Source of the DNA: Clostridia bacterium
Lineage (GTDB): Bacteria > Bacillota > Clostridia > UBA1212 > UBA1255
Length of the DNA: 48,803 nt
Direction: 5' to 3'
Assembly (NCBI GenBank): GCA_017613535.1
Contig: JAGADO010000097.1
Location: 1 to 48,803, forward strand
The notes beneath the pieces are model-generated. The model did no database searches. It was given only the letters and a program-made list of their open reading frames with translations, and was not told where the DNA came from. Below are positions 1 to 8,405 of the stretch, in pieces. The translations under genes were made by a program, and so were the position numbers. Numbering within the stretch: the stretch's first letter is position 1; each line of letters begins with the position of its first letter.

Positions 1-1
1 G

Positions 2-685
2 TACGACCCGTACTGGAGCGTTGCCCCGCCCGTTATATTGTTTGCGGCAATGCTTAAATACAAGCTTTTCAGCGCGAATGCGTTTCTTTTGCTTGCCGTC
101 GTGCTGATCTGGGCGGTAAGACTGACGGTGAACTGGGCCGTTACTTATAAGGGGCTCGGGCACGAAGACTGGCGTTACGCGATGTACAGGCAGAAGTACA
201 ACAAATTCCTGTTCGGCGTGATCAATTTCATTGGCCTCCAGTACGTTCCGACGATAGTTGTGTACGCGGGGCTCGTCGGTGCCCTGTTCGTGATACAGGT
301 GGAAGGCTTCAACCCGCTGATCCTGATCGGCCTCGCAGTCATGCTGACCGGAGTCACGCTCGAGATACTTGCCGACACCTCCATACACAAATTCCTCCGC
401 GAACACAAACTCGAACGCCGCACGTGCGACATTTCCGTCTGGAAATACTCCAGACATCCCAATTATTTGGGCGAAATGACGTTCTGGACCGGCATTTTTG
501 TCGCATTCGTGCTGCTCCGCCCCGATATCTGGTACTGCGGCCTCGGATTCCTGCTCATAATCGCCCTTTTCCTGACCGTTTCGATACCGCTCATGGAAAA
601 ACACAACCTCGAACGGAGGCCCGACTACGCGGAATACAGGCGCAGGACGTCAATGCTGCTTCTTCTCCCTCCCAAAAAACCGTAG
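2..685 (+). CDS. DUF1295 / steroid 5-alpha-reductase-like membrane protein (5' end outside window)
   Basis: The frame is open from base 2, and the residues before the first internal Met include DPYWSVAPP, which is conserved in the DUF1295 family, so the gene starts upstream of the window. The visible 228 codons encode several hydrophobic segments. The C-terminal region carries RHPNYLGE, the cofactor-binding motif shared by DUF1295, steroid 5-alpha reductases and isoprenylcysteine methyltransferases. The protein should be an integral membrane enzyme acting on a lipid-like substrate, but the true substrate of bacterial DUF1295 proteins is not generally known. It ends with TAG, which shows that TAG is an ordinary stop in this genome. 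I see no clear terminator downstream. Confidence 0.85.
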   Translation, partial: YDPYWSVAPPVILFAAMLKYKLFSANAFLLLAVVLIWAVRLTVNWAVTYKGLGHEDWRYAMYRQKYNKFLFGVINFIGLQYVPTIVVYAGLVGALFVIQVEGFNPLILIGLAVMLTGVTLEILADTSIHKFLREHKLERRTCDISVWKYSRHPNYLGEMTFWTGIFVAFVLLRPDIWYCGLGFLLIIALFLTVSIPLMEKHNLERRPDYAEYRRRTSMLLLLPPKKP

Positions 686-752
686 CAGGCACACACTGCT
701 GCGCGATGCGGCGGCGGTCAATGTTTTTTTTCGGGCACCCGGCAACAAAAAT

Positions 753-782
753 TTGCAAACCATTTGACAGCTGTGATATAAT
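753..782 (+). promoter_or_regulatory. sigma-A-type promoter for the M23 peptidase gene
   Basis: TTGCAA (753-758), an 18-base spacer and TATAAT (777-782), with TG one base upstream of the -10 (extended -10). A TTGACA at 764-769 is also present but has no good -10 at the right distance. The predicted start near 789 leaves a leader of about 70 bases before the ATG at 858. Confidence 0.6.
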
Positions 783-857
783 AACAGTGTAGTATTGTCT
801 ACAGGAAGCAGCATTACTTTGCCCAGGCATACGCCGGACAAAAGGGAGCGTATACAA

Positions 858-2174
858 ATGAAAAAAGCACATGTAATTATTGCATTGATCGTAACGGCAG
901 TCATACTTACATCCTTTGTGTACGGAGGAAGTAAGGTATTATCCTCGTCTCTCGACGATATCCAGGAACGAATCGGAGACGCCGGAGACAGAACAGACGA
1001 CATTGCCGACGAACTCCAGAAAATAAACGAAAAATTGTCCGACCGTCAGAACGAACTTGACGAAATGACATATAAATATACAGAAATGCTGCGCGAAAAG
1101 CAGCAGAACAGCGACGAACTCGCGGCCCAGATAGAAGACCTCGAGGAAATGTACGCTTCCATCCTTGAACTCCAGCAGACGATCGACGACGCGCAGGCCG
1201 AATACGACGAAGCACTCGCACTCTTCTATAAAAGAGCAGCCGTGACCAGCCGCTATACGAATTACAGCCCGCTCAAACTGTTCACCGAATCCCGCAGCAT
1301 ATTCACATACACCGACCTGACCAAACTTGTGTCCAACCTTCTCGAATCCGACAGAGCCGAGATGGAAAGACTCACATACATGAAGAGAGACCTTGAAAAC
1401 AAACGCGAGCTTGCCGAAGCCATGTCAGTCGATATGGAAGCGGCCATAGCCGAAAAAGAAGCCGTTATCGCTAAACTTAAGGCCGACCAGGAGATCCTCG
1501 AAGAAGACATGCTCACGAGCAGAAAAGCGATCGAAAAGCTTGAGATCCAGGAAGACCAGCTCGAGCAGGAATCCGCCGCGCTCGCAAAAGAGATAAAAGC
1601 TCTGCGCAAAGAATACGACAGGATTCTCGAAGAGCAGCGCAAGGCTAAGGAAGAGGAAGAGCGCAAGGCAAGAGAAGCCGCGGAGAAAGCGGCACGTGAG
1701 GCCGAAAAGAATAATAACAGCGGAAACAGCGGGAACAGCAGCAGTAATAACAAGGGCTTCCCGGAAGACGAAACAAAAATGGTCTTCCCGGCACCTTCCG
1801 GCATCAGGATCACATCTCCGTACGGCTGGCGCATACACCCGATCTATAAGACAGAAAAATTCCACAACGGAATCGATATATCAGCTCCTGGAGGATCAGA
1901 CATCCTTGCCGCTCTCAGCGGAACGGTCACTAAAGCAAGATGGAGCGATTCGTACGGCTGGTACGTGCAGATCTATCACGGCGACGGAATGACGACGCTC
2001 TACGGACACGCGTCTAAACTGCTTGTCGAGGAAGGCGATTACGTAGAACGCGGACAACGCATAGCGCTTGTCGGCACGACGGGCGTCTCGACCGGTAATC
2101 ACCTCCATTTCGAGGTCAGGATCGACGGAGAGACGAGAGACCCGATGGACTATCTGCCCGATTTCTTCGGCTGA
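858..2174 (+). CDS. Murein hydrolase activator/peptidase, EnvC-like coiled coil plus LytM (M23) domain
   Basis: This is a secreted or membrane-anchored cell-wall protein of 438 residues. Residues 1-25 form an N-terminal hydrophobic signal or anchor. Residues ~35-270 are a long charged coiled coil of the EnvC/PcsB type, followed by a Glu/Lys/Ala-rich helix and an Asn/Ser/Gly linker (~271-300). The C-terminal M23/LytM domain has H336 and D340 in HNGID and the HLHFE motif (H415, H417), so the zinc site looks intact and the domain could be an active endopeptidase. I chose ATG 858 because GGGAG lies upstream and the signal segment begins immediately; the frame also permits an upstream TTG at 795. 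The likely role is peptidoglycan remodelling during division or growth. Confidence 0.88.
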   Translation: MKKAHVIIALIVTAVILTSFVYGGSKVLSSSLDDIQERIGDAGDRTDDIADELQKINEKLSDRQNELDEMTYKYTEMLREKQQNSDELAAQIEDLEEMYASILELQQTIDDAQAEYDEALALFYKRAAVTSRYTNYSPLKLFTESRSIFTYTDLTKLVSNLLESDRAEMERLTYMKRDLENKRELAEAMSVDMEAAIAEKEAVIAKLKADQEILEEDMLTSRKAIEKLEIQEDQLEQESAALAKEIKALRKEYDRILEEQRKAKEEEERKAREAAEKAAREAEKNNNSGNSGNSSSNNKGFPEDETKMVFPAPSGIRITSPYGWRIHPIYKTEKFHNGIDISAPGGSDILAALSGTVTKARWSDSYGWYVQIYHGDGMTTLYGHASKLLVEEGDYVERGQRIALVGTTGVSTGNHLHFEVRIDGETRDPMDYLPDFFG

Positions 2175-2197
2175 TACGGGACAATATCAAAAACACG

Positions 2198-2222
2198 GGG
2201 CAGCTGACAGGCTGCCCTTCTT
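2198..2222 (+). terminator. hairpin after the M23 gene, possible weak terminator
   Basis: GGGCAGC (2198-2204), a 6-base loop and GCTGCCC (2211-2217), followed by TTCTT. The stem is perfect but the T tract is poor, so readthrough into the solute-binding protein gene is possible. I see no separate promoter between the two genes. Confidence 0.45.
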
Positions 2223-2247
2223 AAACGCAAAAAAGGAGACGTAAAGT

Positions 2248-3609
2248 ATGGAGAAAGCAAAAATGTTAAAAGCTGTGCTGCTTATTGCGCTTGTCGTCGC
2301 CGCTGTCTTTTCGTGTGTATCATGCAGAACGGAAGTCATACAGTACGGTGTAGTTGAAAAAGGATACGTTCCCGACATCAAAGGAACGGTAAAGATCTCC
2401 GCATACAACTCCGCAGGCGAAGAAGGAAAAACATCGATACGCGCCCTTGCCTCCGCATTCGAAAGCAAATACCCGGGCACGAAAGTAAACGTTGATATTT
2501 CCATCACGGACCAGGCGAGCACCGCGAACAGGATCGCTTCCGGAGACATCGGAGACGTGTTCTTCTTCTGGGAAGAAGATACGTATTCGTATGCGATCTC
2601 AAACAACGCGATAATGAACCTGACGCAGTACCTTGAACCTCTCGGAATAGATATCGGAAACATCTACAGCGGCACGATGGACCTTGGCAGGATCAACGGA
2701 AACATATATATGGTTGCCCGCGACCACACCCACGTGACGCTGATATACAACCGCGACGCACTCGTTGCCGCAGGTCTGTCTGATCCGAAGAGCGGATGGA
2801 CGTGGGACGACTTTAAAAACTACTGCGAAAGATTGACCATTGTCGGAGATGACGGAAAATACGAGCAGGTCGGAGCGAGCATCAACTTCAGCTACGGCCC
2901 GGCGATCATCCCCGTACTTCAGGGCTGGGGCGGAAAATGGGTCGATACGATCAATAAAAAGATCGACCTTACATCCGAAGACGTCGTAAAAGGCATTGAA
3001 GAGATCATCGGACTGATGGAAAAAGGCTATATGATCCCGACCGGAGCGACCGGCGAGATGAGCGCGAAATACAGCAAAGTCCAAAACAGCCGCATCCGCA
3101 CCGTGTTCAACGACTCTGTATTCCCCGAGCTCGCGTCAAGATGCAAGGAATATGAAAGTTTCAACGTAGACTGGAACGTGTGCGACTGGTTCGCTTACCC
3201 GGTCCATTCTGTCGGAGCAGGGGCAACAGGTTTCGGCGTTTATAACAGGACGAAGAATCCCGACACAGCCGCTGCGCTCGCCCTGTTCTTCTACACCGAA
3301 GACGGACAACGCGCTTATAACGGCCAGATCGGAGGCTCGGTCCCGAACGTCAGATCGCTCGCACTTGATTCTTTTTGGAGAGTAGGCGGAAAAGAGGACA
3401 CGAATTACGATGCGTATGTAAGCTTTCCTGACAACGACGTTGTCGGTAAGTTTGAGTGCCTTATGCCTTCCGAGATCGCATCCATCATCAAGGCCCAGAT
3501 CGGCAACGTCTTTTCTAATTATTTCTCCGGAAAAGCCGATTACAGAGACACGCTCCAGAAGATCGAGCAGCAGTGCAACGAGAAGTGGCAGGTTATTTAC
3601 GGGGGCTGA
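2248..3609 (+). CDS. Extracellular solute-binding lipoprotein, ABC sugar-transporter type
   Basis: The 453-residue protein begins with a lipoprotein signal (MEKAKMLK, hydrophobic stretch, then a lipobox-like FSCVSC with Cys at about residue 26). The mature part resembles family 1 extracellular solute-binding proteins: a KISAYNSAGEEG strand, a stretch around residues 60-90 about non-overlapping extended segments, a GWTWDDF motif near residue 185, and a late YNGQIGGSVPNVRS segment typical of sugar binders. It would capture an oligosaccharide or similar solute outside the membrane and deliver it to an ABC permease. No permease or ATPase genes are in this window, so it is an orphan here. A good RBS (AAGGAG) precedes the ATG. 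It converges with the DUF3810 gene, with only 3 bases between the two stops and no terminator visible in the gap. Confidence 0.85.
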   Translation: MEKAKMLKAVLLIALVVAAVFSCVSCRTEVIQYGVVEKGYVPDIKGTVKISAYNSAGEEGKTSIRALASAFESKYPGTKVNVDISITDQASTANRIASGDIGDVFFFWEEDTYSYAISNNAIMNLTQYLEPLGIDIGNIYSGTMDLGRINGNIYMVARDHTHVTLIYNRDALVAAGLSDPKSGWTWDDFKNYCERLTIVGDDGKYEQVGASINFSYGPAIIPVLQGWGGKWVDTINKKIDLTSEDVVKGIEEIIGLMEKGYMIPTGATGEMSAKYSKVQNSRIRTVFNDSVFPELASRCKEYESFNVDWNVCDWFAYPVHSVGAGATGFGVYNRTKNPDTAAALALFFYTEDGQRAYNGQIGGSVPNVRSLALDSFWRVGGKEDTNYDAYVSFPDNDVVGKFECLMPSEIASIIKAQIGNVFSNYFSGKADYRDTLQKIEQQCNEKWQVIYGG

Positions 3610-3612
3610 CGT

Positions 3613-4758
3613 TCAGCCCTTTGAAAGCCTGAACTCGGCGAGCAGCAGATCGACCATGCGGCCGTAGCTCCTTGTCCCGTCGGGAATGTTCTGGATCTGA
3701 AGATATGTATCATTGACTGCCGTCGAAATTTTCGCCGGCAGTTCGTTTTTTTGCTCAAAGCTGCGCCAGAATTTGTTTGCGGCAGACATGTCCCTTAAAA
3801 TACCCACGTTGATGCGGGGCCTGACCTGATCGTACGCGGCCGAACTTGCGCTGTAGAGCGCGTTCAGACAGTACGACAAGGCCTGCGCGTAGCCGGAATA
3901 CTGAAACAGCGGGTCTGGATTGCTGATCGCGGCAAGGTATCCGACGTAGTTTGCCTCGTCCTCGCGTGCGACTCCGCGCTGGTGCGCCATCTCGTGGCAG
4001 ATCGTGTGCGGAAGCTCAAAAAGCGGGGTATTGACATTGACGATCGCCTCGGGCGAGATGTACGGATAAATGCCGCTGATCTGGAAATAGCACATTGCCG
4101 TCGACGTCAGAGCCGGTTTGGGAGTCGTGTAAAATCCCTTGAAATCCGGGAACCGTTCGAGCAGCGCATCGTAACCGTCGGAGGCCATATAAAACATATC
4201 GTATACGGTCAGCGTTGTTGTCACAACGCCGTTTTCGTCCTGGCTGAGCTTGTTCCTGCACTCCGCCGCCTTATCATTCAGGTATTCGCACAGCTCCATG
4301 AGTTCGTATATGTCCGAATCGTGCACGTCGTAACCGTTTCTTTCGGCGAACGTCAGCGTGCTGTAATTAAATCCTCCGAATATCACGAACAGGATCACGG
4401 CGGCGGATGCGAGAGCGACAATATTCAGCCCGTACCTTGCGATCGGCTTTGCGCTTTTTCTCCTAAAGCAGAGGATCACCGAGATGATCAGCGCCAGCGG
4501 GACGGCAACGATCAGTACGAGCAGTATGACTTCTCCGACCGAGAACGGGAAGAGATTGAACAGCCATTTAACGGGCAGCGATATGTATTTGAAAATATGC
4601 TTCGTGTATACATTCGTCGTAAGCTTCGGCAGACGGCGGCTCAGCAGCAGAAGTCCTACGCAGATCAGCGCCGCGCCCAGGAGCGACAATGTAAAGATAA
4701 GTTTTCTTTTTAGTGTTTTTTTGCGTTTCGGTTTTTCGGTCTTCATCGTTTTTTTCAT
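3613..4758 (-). CDS. DUF3810 membrane protein with HEMAH zinc-peptidase-like motif
   Basis: This 381-residue protein has a basic N terminus (residues 1-18), then three hydrophobic segments (about 19-38, 76-100 and 110-132), then a soluble domain. The domain holds HEMAHQRG (H255, E256, H259), followed by an acidic EDEANYVGYL segment. This matches DUF3810, in which an HExxH-type site suggests a membrane-bound metallopeptidase of unknown substrate. No strong Shine-Dalgarno sequence precedes the first ATG; a second in-frame ATG at 4746 is an alternative start. The gene is monocistronic and convergent with the solute-binding protein gene. The family assignment is firm; peptidase activity is inference. 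Confidence 0.8.
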   Translation of the reverse strand: MKKTMKTEKPKRKKTLKRKLIFTLSLLGAALICVGLLLLSRRLPKLTTNVYTKHIFKYISLPVKWLFNLFPFSVGEVILLVLIVAVPLALIISVILCFRRKSAKPIARYGLNIVALASAAVILFVIFGGFNYSTLTFAERNGYDVHDSDIYELMELCEYLNDKAAECRNKLSQDENGVVTTTLTVYDMFYMASDGYDALLERFPDFKGFYTTPKPALTSTAMCYFQISGIYPYISPEAIVNVNTPLFELPHTICHEMAHQRGVAREDEANYVGYLAAISNPDPLFQYSGYAQALSYCLNALYSASSAAYDQVRPRINVGILRDMSAANKFWRSFEQKNELPAKISTAVNDTYLQIQNIPDGTRSYGRMVDLLLAEFRLSKG

Positions 4759-4992
4759 ATATTACGGCGCGCGGTCGCACACCTGCCTGCTTTCAGGTTT
4801 ATAGTGCGTTTTTACCATATTCCGCGGCTAATTTCAAGCGTGCAATTTATCGGTGCGGCAAAGAGTTTGCCGGGATCCATTCAAGGGGGATCGGACAATT
4901 TCTGTTTAAACAGGTTTCTTCAAATTCTGAATACGTGAACGGGACAGCTACCTTTGTGTAGCATCTGATTCCGGCACAACTGGATAAAAGGC
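4759..4992. other. intergenic stretch, no gene seen
   Basis: No credible ORF, RNA gene or strong promoter was found here. A 12-bp palindrome (CTGTTTAAACAG) occurs near 4902-4913. The stretch ends where the first structured repeat begins. The promoter of the minus-strand DUF3810 gene must lie near 4780-4860, but no consensus pair stands out. Confidence 0.5.
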
Positions 4993-5216
4993 AGAGGGAT
5001 TCGCCCACGCAAAATCTTCTCGGCAATATTATAAGATTTTGCTTAAAGGGCCCTCCTCGCTGGAATATGTCACTGGCATATTCCTACGCACATATTATTC
5101 GATCTCTTTCCTTGTCTGAACCTGCGAAGCCGTGAGGTATGCGGAGAATTTCGTTTTCCCCGAAATTTGCAGCATACTCACGGTTCGCCGCTAACGCTCG
5201 GTTCGAATCCCCTTTT
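4993..5216. repeat. structured repeat unit 1 (left end truncated)
   Basis: First copy of a unit repeated with a period of exactly 236 bp (the same landmarks fall at +236 in unit 2). It contains three dyads: GCAAAATCTT/AAGATTTTGC (5009-5018 with 5033-5042), GGAATATG/CATATTCC (5062-5069 with 5077-5084), and a long stem CCGTGAGGTATGC/GCATACTCACGG (5130-5142 with 5172-5183) that encloses a second stem AATTTCG/CGAAATT (5147-5153 with 5161-5167). It ends with CGAATCCCCTTT (5204-5215), which also matches the T-arm region of the nearby tRNA-Ser. The left end begins at AGAGGGATTCG without the leading AA seen in unit 2. Confidence 0.85.
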
Positions 5217-5226
5217 TTTGACGGAG

Positions 5227-5451
5227 AAAGAGGGATTCGCCCACGCAAAATCTTTGCAGCACCAATATAAGATTTTGCTTAAAGGGCCCTCCTCGCTGGA
5301 ATATGCCACTGGCATATCTCTACGCACATATTACTCGATCTCTTTCCTTGCCTGAACCTGCGAAGCCGTGAGGTATGCGGAGAATTTCGTTTTCCCCGAA
5401 ATTTGCAGCATACTCACGGTTCGCTGCTAACGCTCGGTTCGAATCCCCTTT
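5227..5451. repeat. structured repeat unit 2, bounded by tRNA-like inverted termini
   Basis: Second copy of the 236-bp-period unit. The left end AAAGAGGGATTCG (5227-5239) and the right end CGAATCCCCTTT (5440-5451) are near-perfect inverted repeats of each other. The left end continues outward (TTTTTGACGGAG) exactly as the 3' end of the tRNA-Ser gene does at 5488-5512. All three dyads of unit 1 are kept. In the first hairpin the stem is identical but much of the 14-base loop differs, which suggests the stem is under constraint. Short ORFs reading through the unit are not credible genes. Confidence 0.85.
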
Positions 5452-5459
5452 GTTTGGTC

Positions 5460-5485
5460 AAAAAAACAGCACCCGCAGGTGCTGT
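5460..5485 (-). terminator. intrinsic terminator of tRNA-Ser
   Basis: On the minus strand, CAGCACC, a 4-base loop and GGTGCTG (5467-5473 with 5478-5484), followed by seven T residues (complement of 5460-5466). It lies 8 bases downstream of the tRNA 3' end. Confidence 0.85.
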
Positions 5486-5493
5486 GTTTTTGA

Positions 5494-5582
5494 CGGAGAA
5501 AGAGGGATTCGAACCCTCGAACCGCTTCTGGCGGTTACACGATTTCCAGTCGTGCGCGCTCGACCAACTACGCGATTTCTCC
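5494..5582 (-). tRNA. tRNA-Ser(GGA)
   Basis: This is an 89-nt class II tRNA. The acceptor stem is GGAGAAA (5' end at 5582) paired with TTTCTCC (5495-5501), with discriminator G at 5494. The anticodon arm is CACGA, loop CTGGAAA, TCGTG, giving anticodon GGA, which reads UCC and UCU. A long variable arm (GCC...GGC-type stem) identifies it as serine. The T arm contains GGTTCGAATCC. CCA is not encoded; TCA follows. It has its own consensus promoter and terminator, so it is a single-gene transcription unit. Two repeat units immediately downstream (toward lower coordinates) carry copies of its 3' terminal sequence. Confidence 0.95.
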
Positions 5583-5594
5583 AGGTCGAAGGCG

Positions 5595-5623
5595 ATTATA
5601 CTTTATTGTGCAGTGCTTGTCAA
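5595..5623 (-). promoter_or_regulatory. consensus sigma-A promoter of tRNA-Ser
   Basis: On the minus strand TTGACA (complement of 5618-5623), a 17-base spacer and TATAAT (complement of 5595-5600). Both hexamers are perfect consensus, as expected for a stable RNA gene. The tRNA 5' end lies 12 bases downstream of the -10 box. Confidence 0.9.
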
Positions 5624-5640
5624 CCGTTTTTTGACGGGAG

Positions 5641-5745
5641 GCTCTGCTCCCGAATCGTAACGGATTTCGGCAATACTGTTTTGTGCATAGCTCATTTCCA
5701 ATATATGGCGCATTTCCACGATTTCTACGATTTCGGGAGCAGAAC
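5641..5745. repeat. imperfect inverted repeat between tRNA-Ser and the next lipoprotein gene
   Basis: The arm at 5641-5659 (GCTCTGCTCCCGAATCGTA) is nearly complementary to 5726-5745, with one mismatch and one indel. A shorter CGGGAG/CTCCCG hairpin (5635-5652) overlaps the left arm. No T tract follows on either strand, so it is not a typical terminator. The 5583-5888 stretch otherwise holds only the two promoters listed. Confidence 0.6.
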
Positions 5746-5790
5746 ATTGACGGGATCTAATGAACGAGTTATCGCCGCACGTTTTTTTAA

Positions 5791-5819
5791 TTGACACATT
5801 TGCGCACTTCTGCTAAAAT
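5791..5819 (+). promoter_or_regulatory. sigma-A-type promoter for the 5889 lipoprotein gene
   Basis: TTGACA (5791-5796), a 17-base spacer and TAAAAT (5814-5819), with TG at 5811-5812 as an extended -10. The same TTGACA-N17-TAAAAT architecture precedes secG. Confidence 0.8.
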
Positions 5820-5888
5820 TCGATCATCAACAAACTGTTTGCAGGAAAAAGAAAACAAGGCAATAATAGACCATACGGAGGTGTTAAC

Positions 5889-7421
5889 ATGAACAAACGA
5901 GGACTGGCATTATTGATCGCAATAATCATTTTGGGAAGCTGCATCGCATTTACCGCTTGCGATAAAATAATGGGCGGAGGAAGTAAACTGTTCTCCGTTT
6001 CCGATAAGAGGGTTAAAATTGCAGCAAGCGACGGAAAAGACACACTGTGGATACTGGCGAAAGGCAAGTTCATTGAAGCAGAGAAAGGCAAACTCAATAC
6101 TTCATCGGGCGTTAACGTGCTTCAGAATGCGGCCGGCGACAAAGCGGCGATCAGCGTCGTGCTGAATAACGATTCGACCAAATTACTGTATTTTGACGGC
6201 GAAAAAGTATCAGAGATCGCGACCGCAAAAGAAGACTCCTATTTTTACGATGCTGTCATTTCCGCCGACGGCAATGGCGTGGCATATTCGCTTTGGGATA
6301 ACGATAAAGAAGAATTGTCCTTGTATCTTTTCGACGGGAAGAAGGTCGAAAAGATAGCCAAGAATGCACATATTATGGCAATTTCTCCGAACGGAAAGAC
6401 GGTCTGCTATAAAAAGTATTCAAAAGACGGCGATTCGTATTCTGAAGATTTCCGCGGCTGCTTCTACACCGGAGGCGAGGAATACAGTCTGGGTAATTAC
6501 AGCACCCCGTTCGCCATCGCCGATAACGCCAAATACGTCTATTTCGAGAGAGAAGCTTCCGACGGAAGCACTGTCATCTATGTGCAGAAAAAGGACAACG
6601 AGGACAGCCGTCAGAAAATCATGAATATCTCCGACGGATTCAATTCATGCGCATTCAACTGTGATTGTTCACAGGCGATATACACAGTCTCAGACCGCGG
6701 CACATATATTGTCAAGGACGGCGCGGAACCTCAGAAACTGACGTCGAAAGAATGCTACCCTCTTGCCCCTGATAATACCGAGTATGCTTATTATGACAAA
6801 TCATTCGAAGGTGCGGGATACTACAATATCTGCACTTCCGGCATAAGTGATTTCACGAGCGACAAACTTGTCTGGACGACCATGAGCGGAGGCTATGTTA
6901 CAGGTATATTTAAAATCACGAAAGACGGGACAGAAACACTTGTCAGCGGCGAGGACATGTACCATGTGATGCTTGCGGAAGACCTTCATACCGTCATTTA
7001 CGTAAAAGACGGAACACTCTGGGCGATCGATTCAAGCGCGAAGGACCCGGAACCGGTTAAAATACTGAATGTCACCGAAGTGTACAAGTGGGAAGTTCCC
7101 AACGACGGATATACAGTCTACTACGTTGACGAGTTCTACGATTTTTACGCAAAGAAGGGCTCCGAGAAAGCAACCAAGATAATGGAAGCTAACGACGAGG
7201 CTGCTCAGTCGATCAGGACCTTCAAGGGAGATCTCTATCTGATCTATGAAGGCGAACTGTACACCAGCAGCGGCGGTAAAGCAGTGAAACTCGAAGGAGC
7301 GGGAAAAGATCTCGATTATATGATGGTGATCGGCTCTTCGCTTCTGGTGCAGAATAAATCCGGAGAGTATATTACTACTGCTGACGGCAAGACATTTTCG
7401 AAGTTTGACGGCTCTAAATAA
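5889..7421 (+). CDS. Lipoprotein of 510 aa, beta-propeller-like repeats, function unknown
   Basis: It begins with a lipoprotein signal (MNKRGLALL, hydrophobic run, lipobox FTAC with Cys at about residue 24). The rest is rich in short beta strands with Asp/Gly turns. Recurring motifs such as VISADGNGVAYSL, AISPNGKTVCYKK and VKDGTLWAID resemble TolB/WD40-like propeller blades, so a surface-exposed propeller is likely. No catalytic motif was recognised. An RBS (GGAGG) lies 7 bases before the ATG. Its signal peptide closely resembles that of the next gene, and the two may be co-transcribed from the promoter at 5791. Binding of a ligand or partner outside the cell is inference only. Confidence 0.75.
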   Translation: MNKRGLALLIAIIILGSCIAFTACDKIMGGGSKLFSVSDKRVKIAASDGKDTLWILAKGKFIEAEKGKLNTSSGVNVLQNAAGDKAAISVVLNNDSTKLLYFDGEKVSEIATAKEDSYFYDAVISADGNGVAYSLWDNDKEELSLYLFDGKKVEKIAKNAHIMAISPNGKTVCYKKYSKDGDSYSEDFRGCFYTGGEEYSLGNYSTPFAIADNAKYVYFEREASDGSTVIYVQKKDNEDSRQKIMNISDGFNSCAFNCDCSQAIYTVSDRGTYIVKDGAEPQKLTSKECYPLAPDNTEYAYYDKSFEGAGYYNICTSGISDFTSDKLVWTTMSGGYVTGIFKITKDGTETLVSGEDMYHVMLAEDLHTVIYVKDGTLWAIDSSAKDPEPVKILNVTEVYKWEVPNDGYTVYYVDEFYDFYAKKGSEKATKIMEANDEAAQSIRTFKGDLYLIYEGELYTSSGGKAVKLEGAGKDLDYMMVIGSSLLVQNKSGEYITTADGKTFSKFDGSK

Positions 7422-7475
7422 CAGGCTTTCACCGACTGTTATTCAACGAAGCTTTTAATTACCGGGAGGCATAAT

Positions 7476-8405
7476 ATGAACAAACGCAAACTGGCGATAT
7501 TGACCGCGCTGATCGTACTTGCACTTTGCATTGTCCTTGGCGCGTGTGCAAAGAAAGGCCAGGAAGAAACCAAACCCACCGACGCCGCGACCGTGACCGA
7601 TGAACCTGCAGTGACGGAGAAACCGACAGAAAAGCCTACGGAGAAACCTACCGAAAAGCCGACAGCCGCACCTACGGCCGCGCCAACGGAAGAGCCGCAG
7701 AACGATAAAAAGTATACGATCCCTTACGTGACCAGGGGCCTCTATGCGCTATATGAGGGCAAATACAATACCGAGGACGGTCTCGACACCGAATCGACGG
7801 TGTGGAAAGATCTTTCCGGAAACGGCAACGACATCGTTGACCTTAAGCTCGGCGAAAACCTTAAGTGGACCGAAGACGGCCTTTATATCAGTGCCCAGAA
7901 GATCATCCTGCCCGCAGAGATCGCGGAACTGATCAACGGGAACGCGTATACAGTAGAGTATACTATATCTGATTTCGAGGTGACCGGCTCCGACTACGCT
8001 ACGTTCCTCAACAGCGACGGCAACGATAATTTCGCGCTCTTCTACAGGATCGGTACCGACGAGCTTGAATTCAAATGCAACAATGCCGTTGGCCAGAGGC
8101 CGAACATGGGCAATGCACGCGAACTCCTTTCGGACGGCACCGTCACTATCGCCGTAACGTTCAGCTCCGGCGACGTGACCGAACTGTACTTTAACGGAGA
8201 ATATGTTGCCGACAGAGATACCGGTTCCTCCACGAATATGGCGGGCAATTTCTTCATCGGCCATGCTGATTCTACCAGATCGTACAAGGCTCACGTGGTC
8301 TCGCTGCGTATCTACGACAGAGTACTGAGCGAGAAAGAACTTGCGGCCAACCACGCTGCAGCAGGAACGGTTGCTCCCAATCCGAATTACGTTCCCGCTG
8401 ACTGA
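7476..8405 (+). CDS. LamG/concanavalin A-like domain lipoprotein (paralogue 1)
   Basis: A 309-residue lipoprotein. The signal ends in the lipobox LGAC (Cys at about 24). Residues ~25-75 are a low-complexity linker made of repeated TEKP units followed by TAAP units. Residues ~78-300 form a laminin-G/ConA-like jelly-roll domain: it opens with YTIPYVTRGLYALYEG and includes WKDLSGNGND, VEYTISDFEVTGSDYATF, and the closing strand SLRIYDRVLSEKELAANH typical of LamG_3. Such domains usually bind glycans or proteins at the surface. A clear paralogue lies at 22926-23831 with the same layout. The stop overlaps the start of the next gene by one base (TGATG), so translational coupling to the oxidoreductase gene is likely. 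Confidence 0.82.
   Translation: MNKRKLAILTALIVLALCIVLGACAKKGQEETKPTDAATVTDEPAVTEKPTEKPTEKPTEKPTAAPTAAPTEEPQNDKKYTIPYVTRGLYALYEGKYNTEDGLDTESTVWKDLSGNGNDIVDLKLGENLKWTEDGLYISAQKIILPAEIAELINGNAYTVEYTISDFEVTGSDYATFLNSDGNDNFALFYRIGTDELEFKCNNAVGQRPNMGNARELLSDGTVTIAVTFSSGDVTELYFNGEYVADRDTGSSTNMAGNFFIGHADSTRSYKAHVVSLRIYDRVLSEKELAANHAAAGTVAPNPNYVPAD

Noticed and set aside
5167..5660. Short plus-strand ORFs (around 62-139 codons) across the repeats and the tRNA-Ser complement
   Set aside because: They are translations of the structured repeats and of the antisense of the tRNA. They lack good ribosome-binding sites and recur only because the DNA repeats.
5635..5745. Inverted repeat as an intrinsic terminator
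   Set aside because: No T tract follows the stem on either strand, and it sits between two promoters rather than after a gene.
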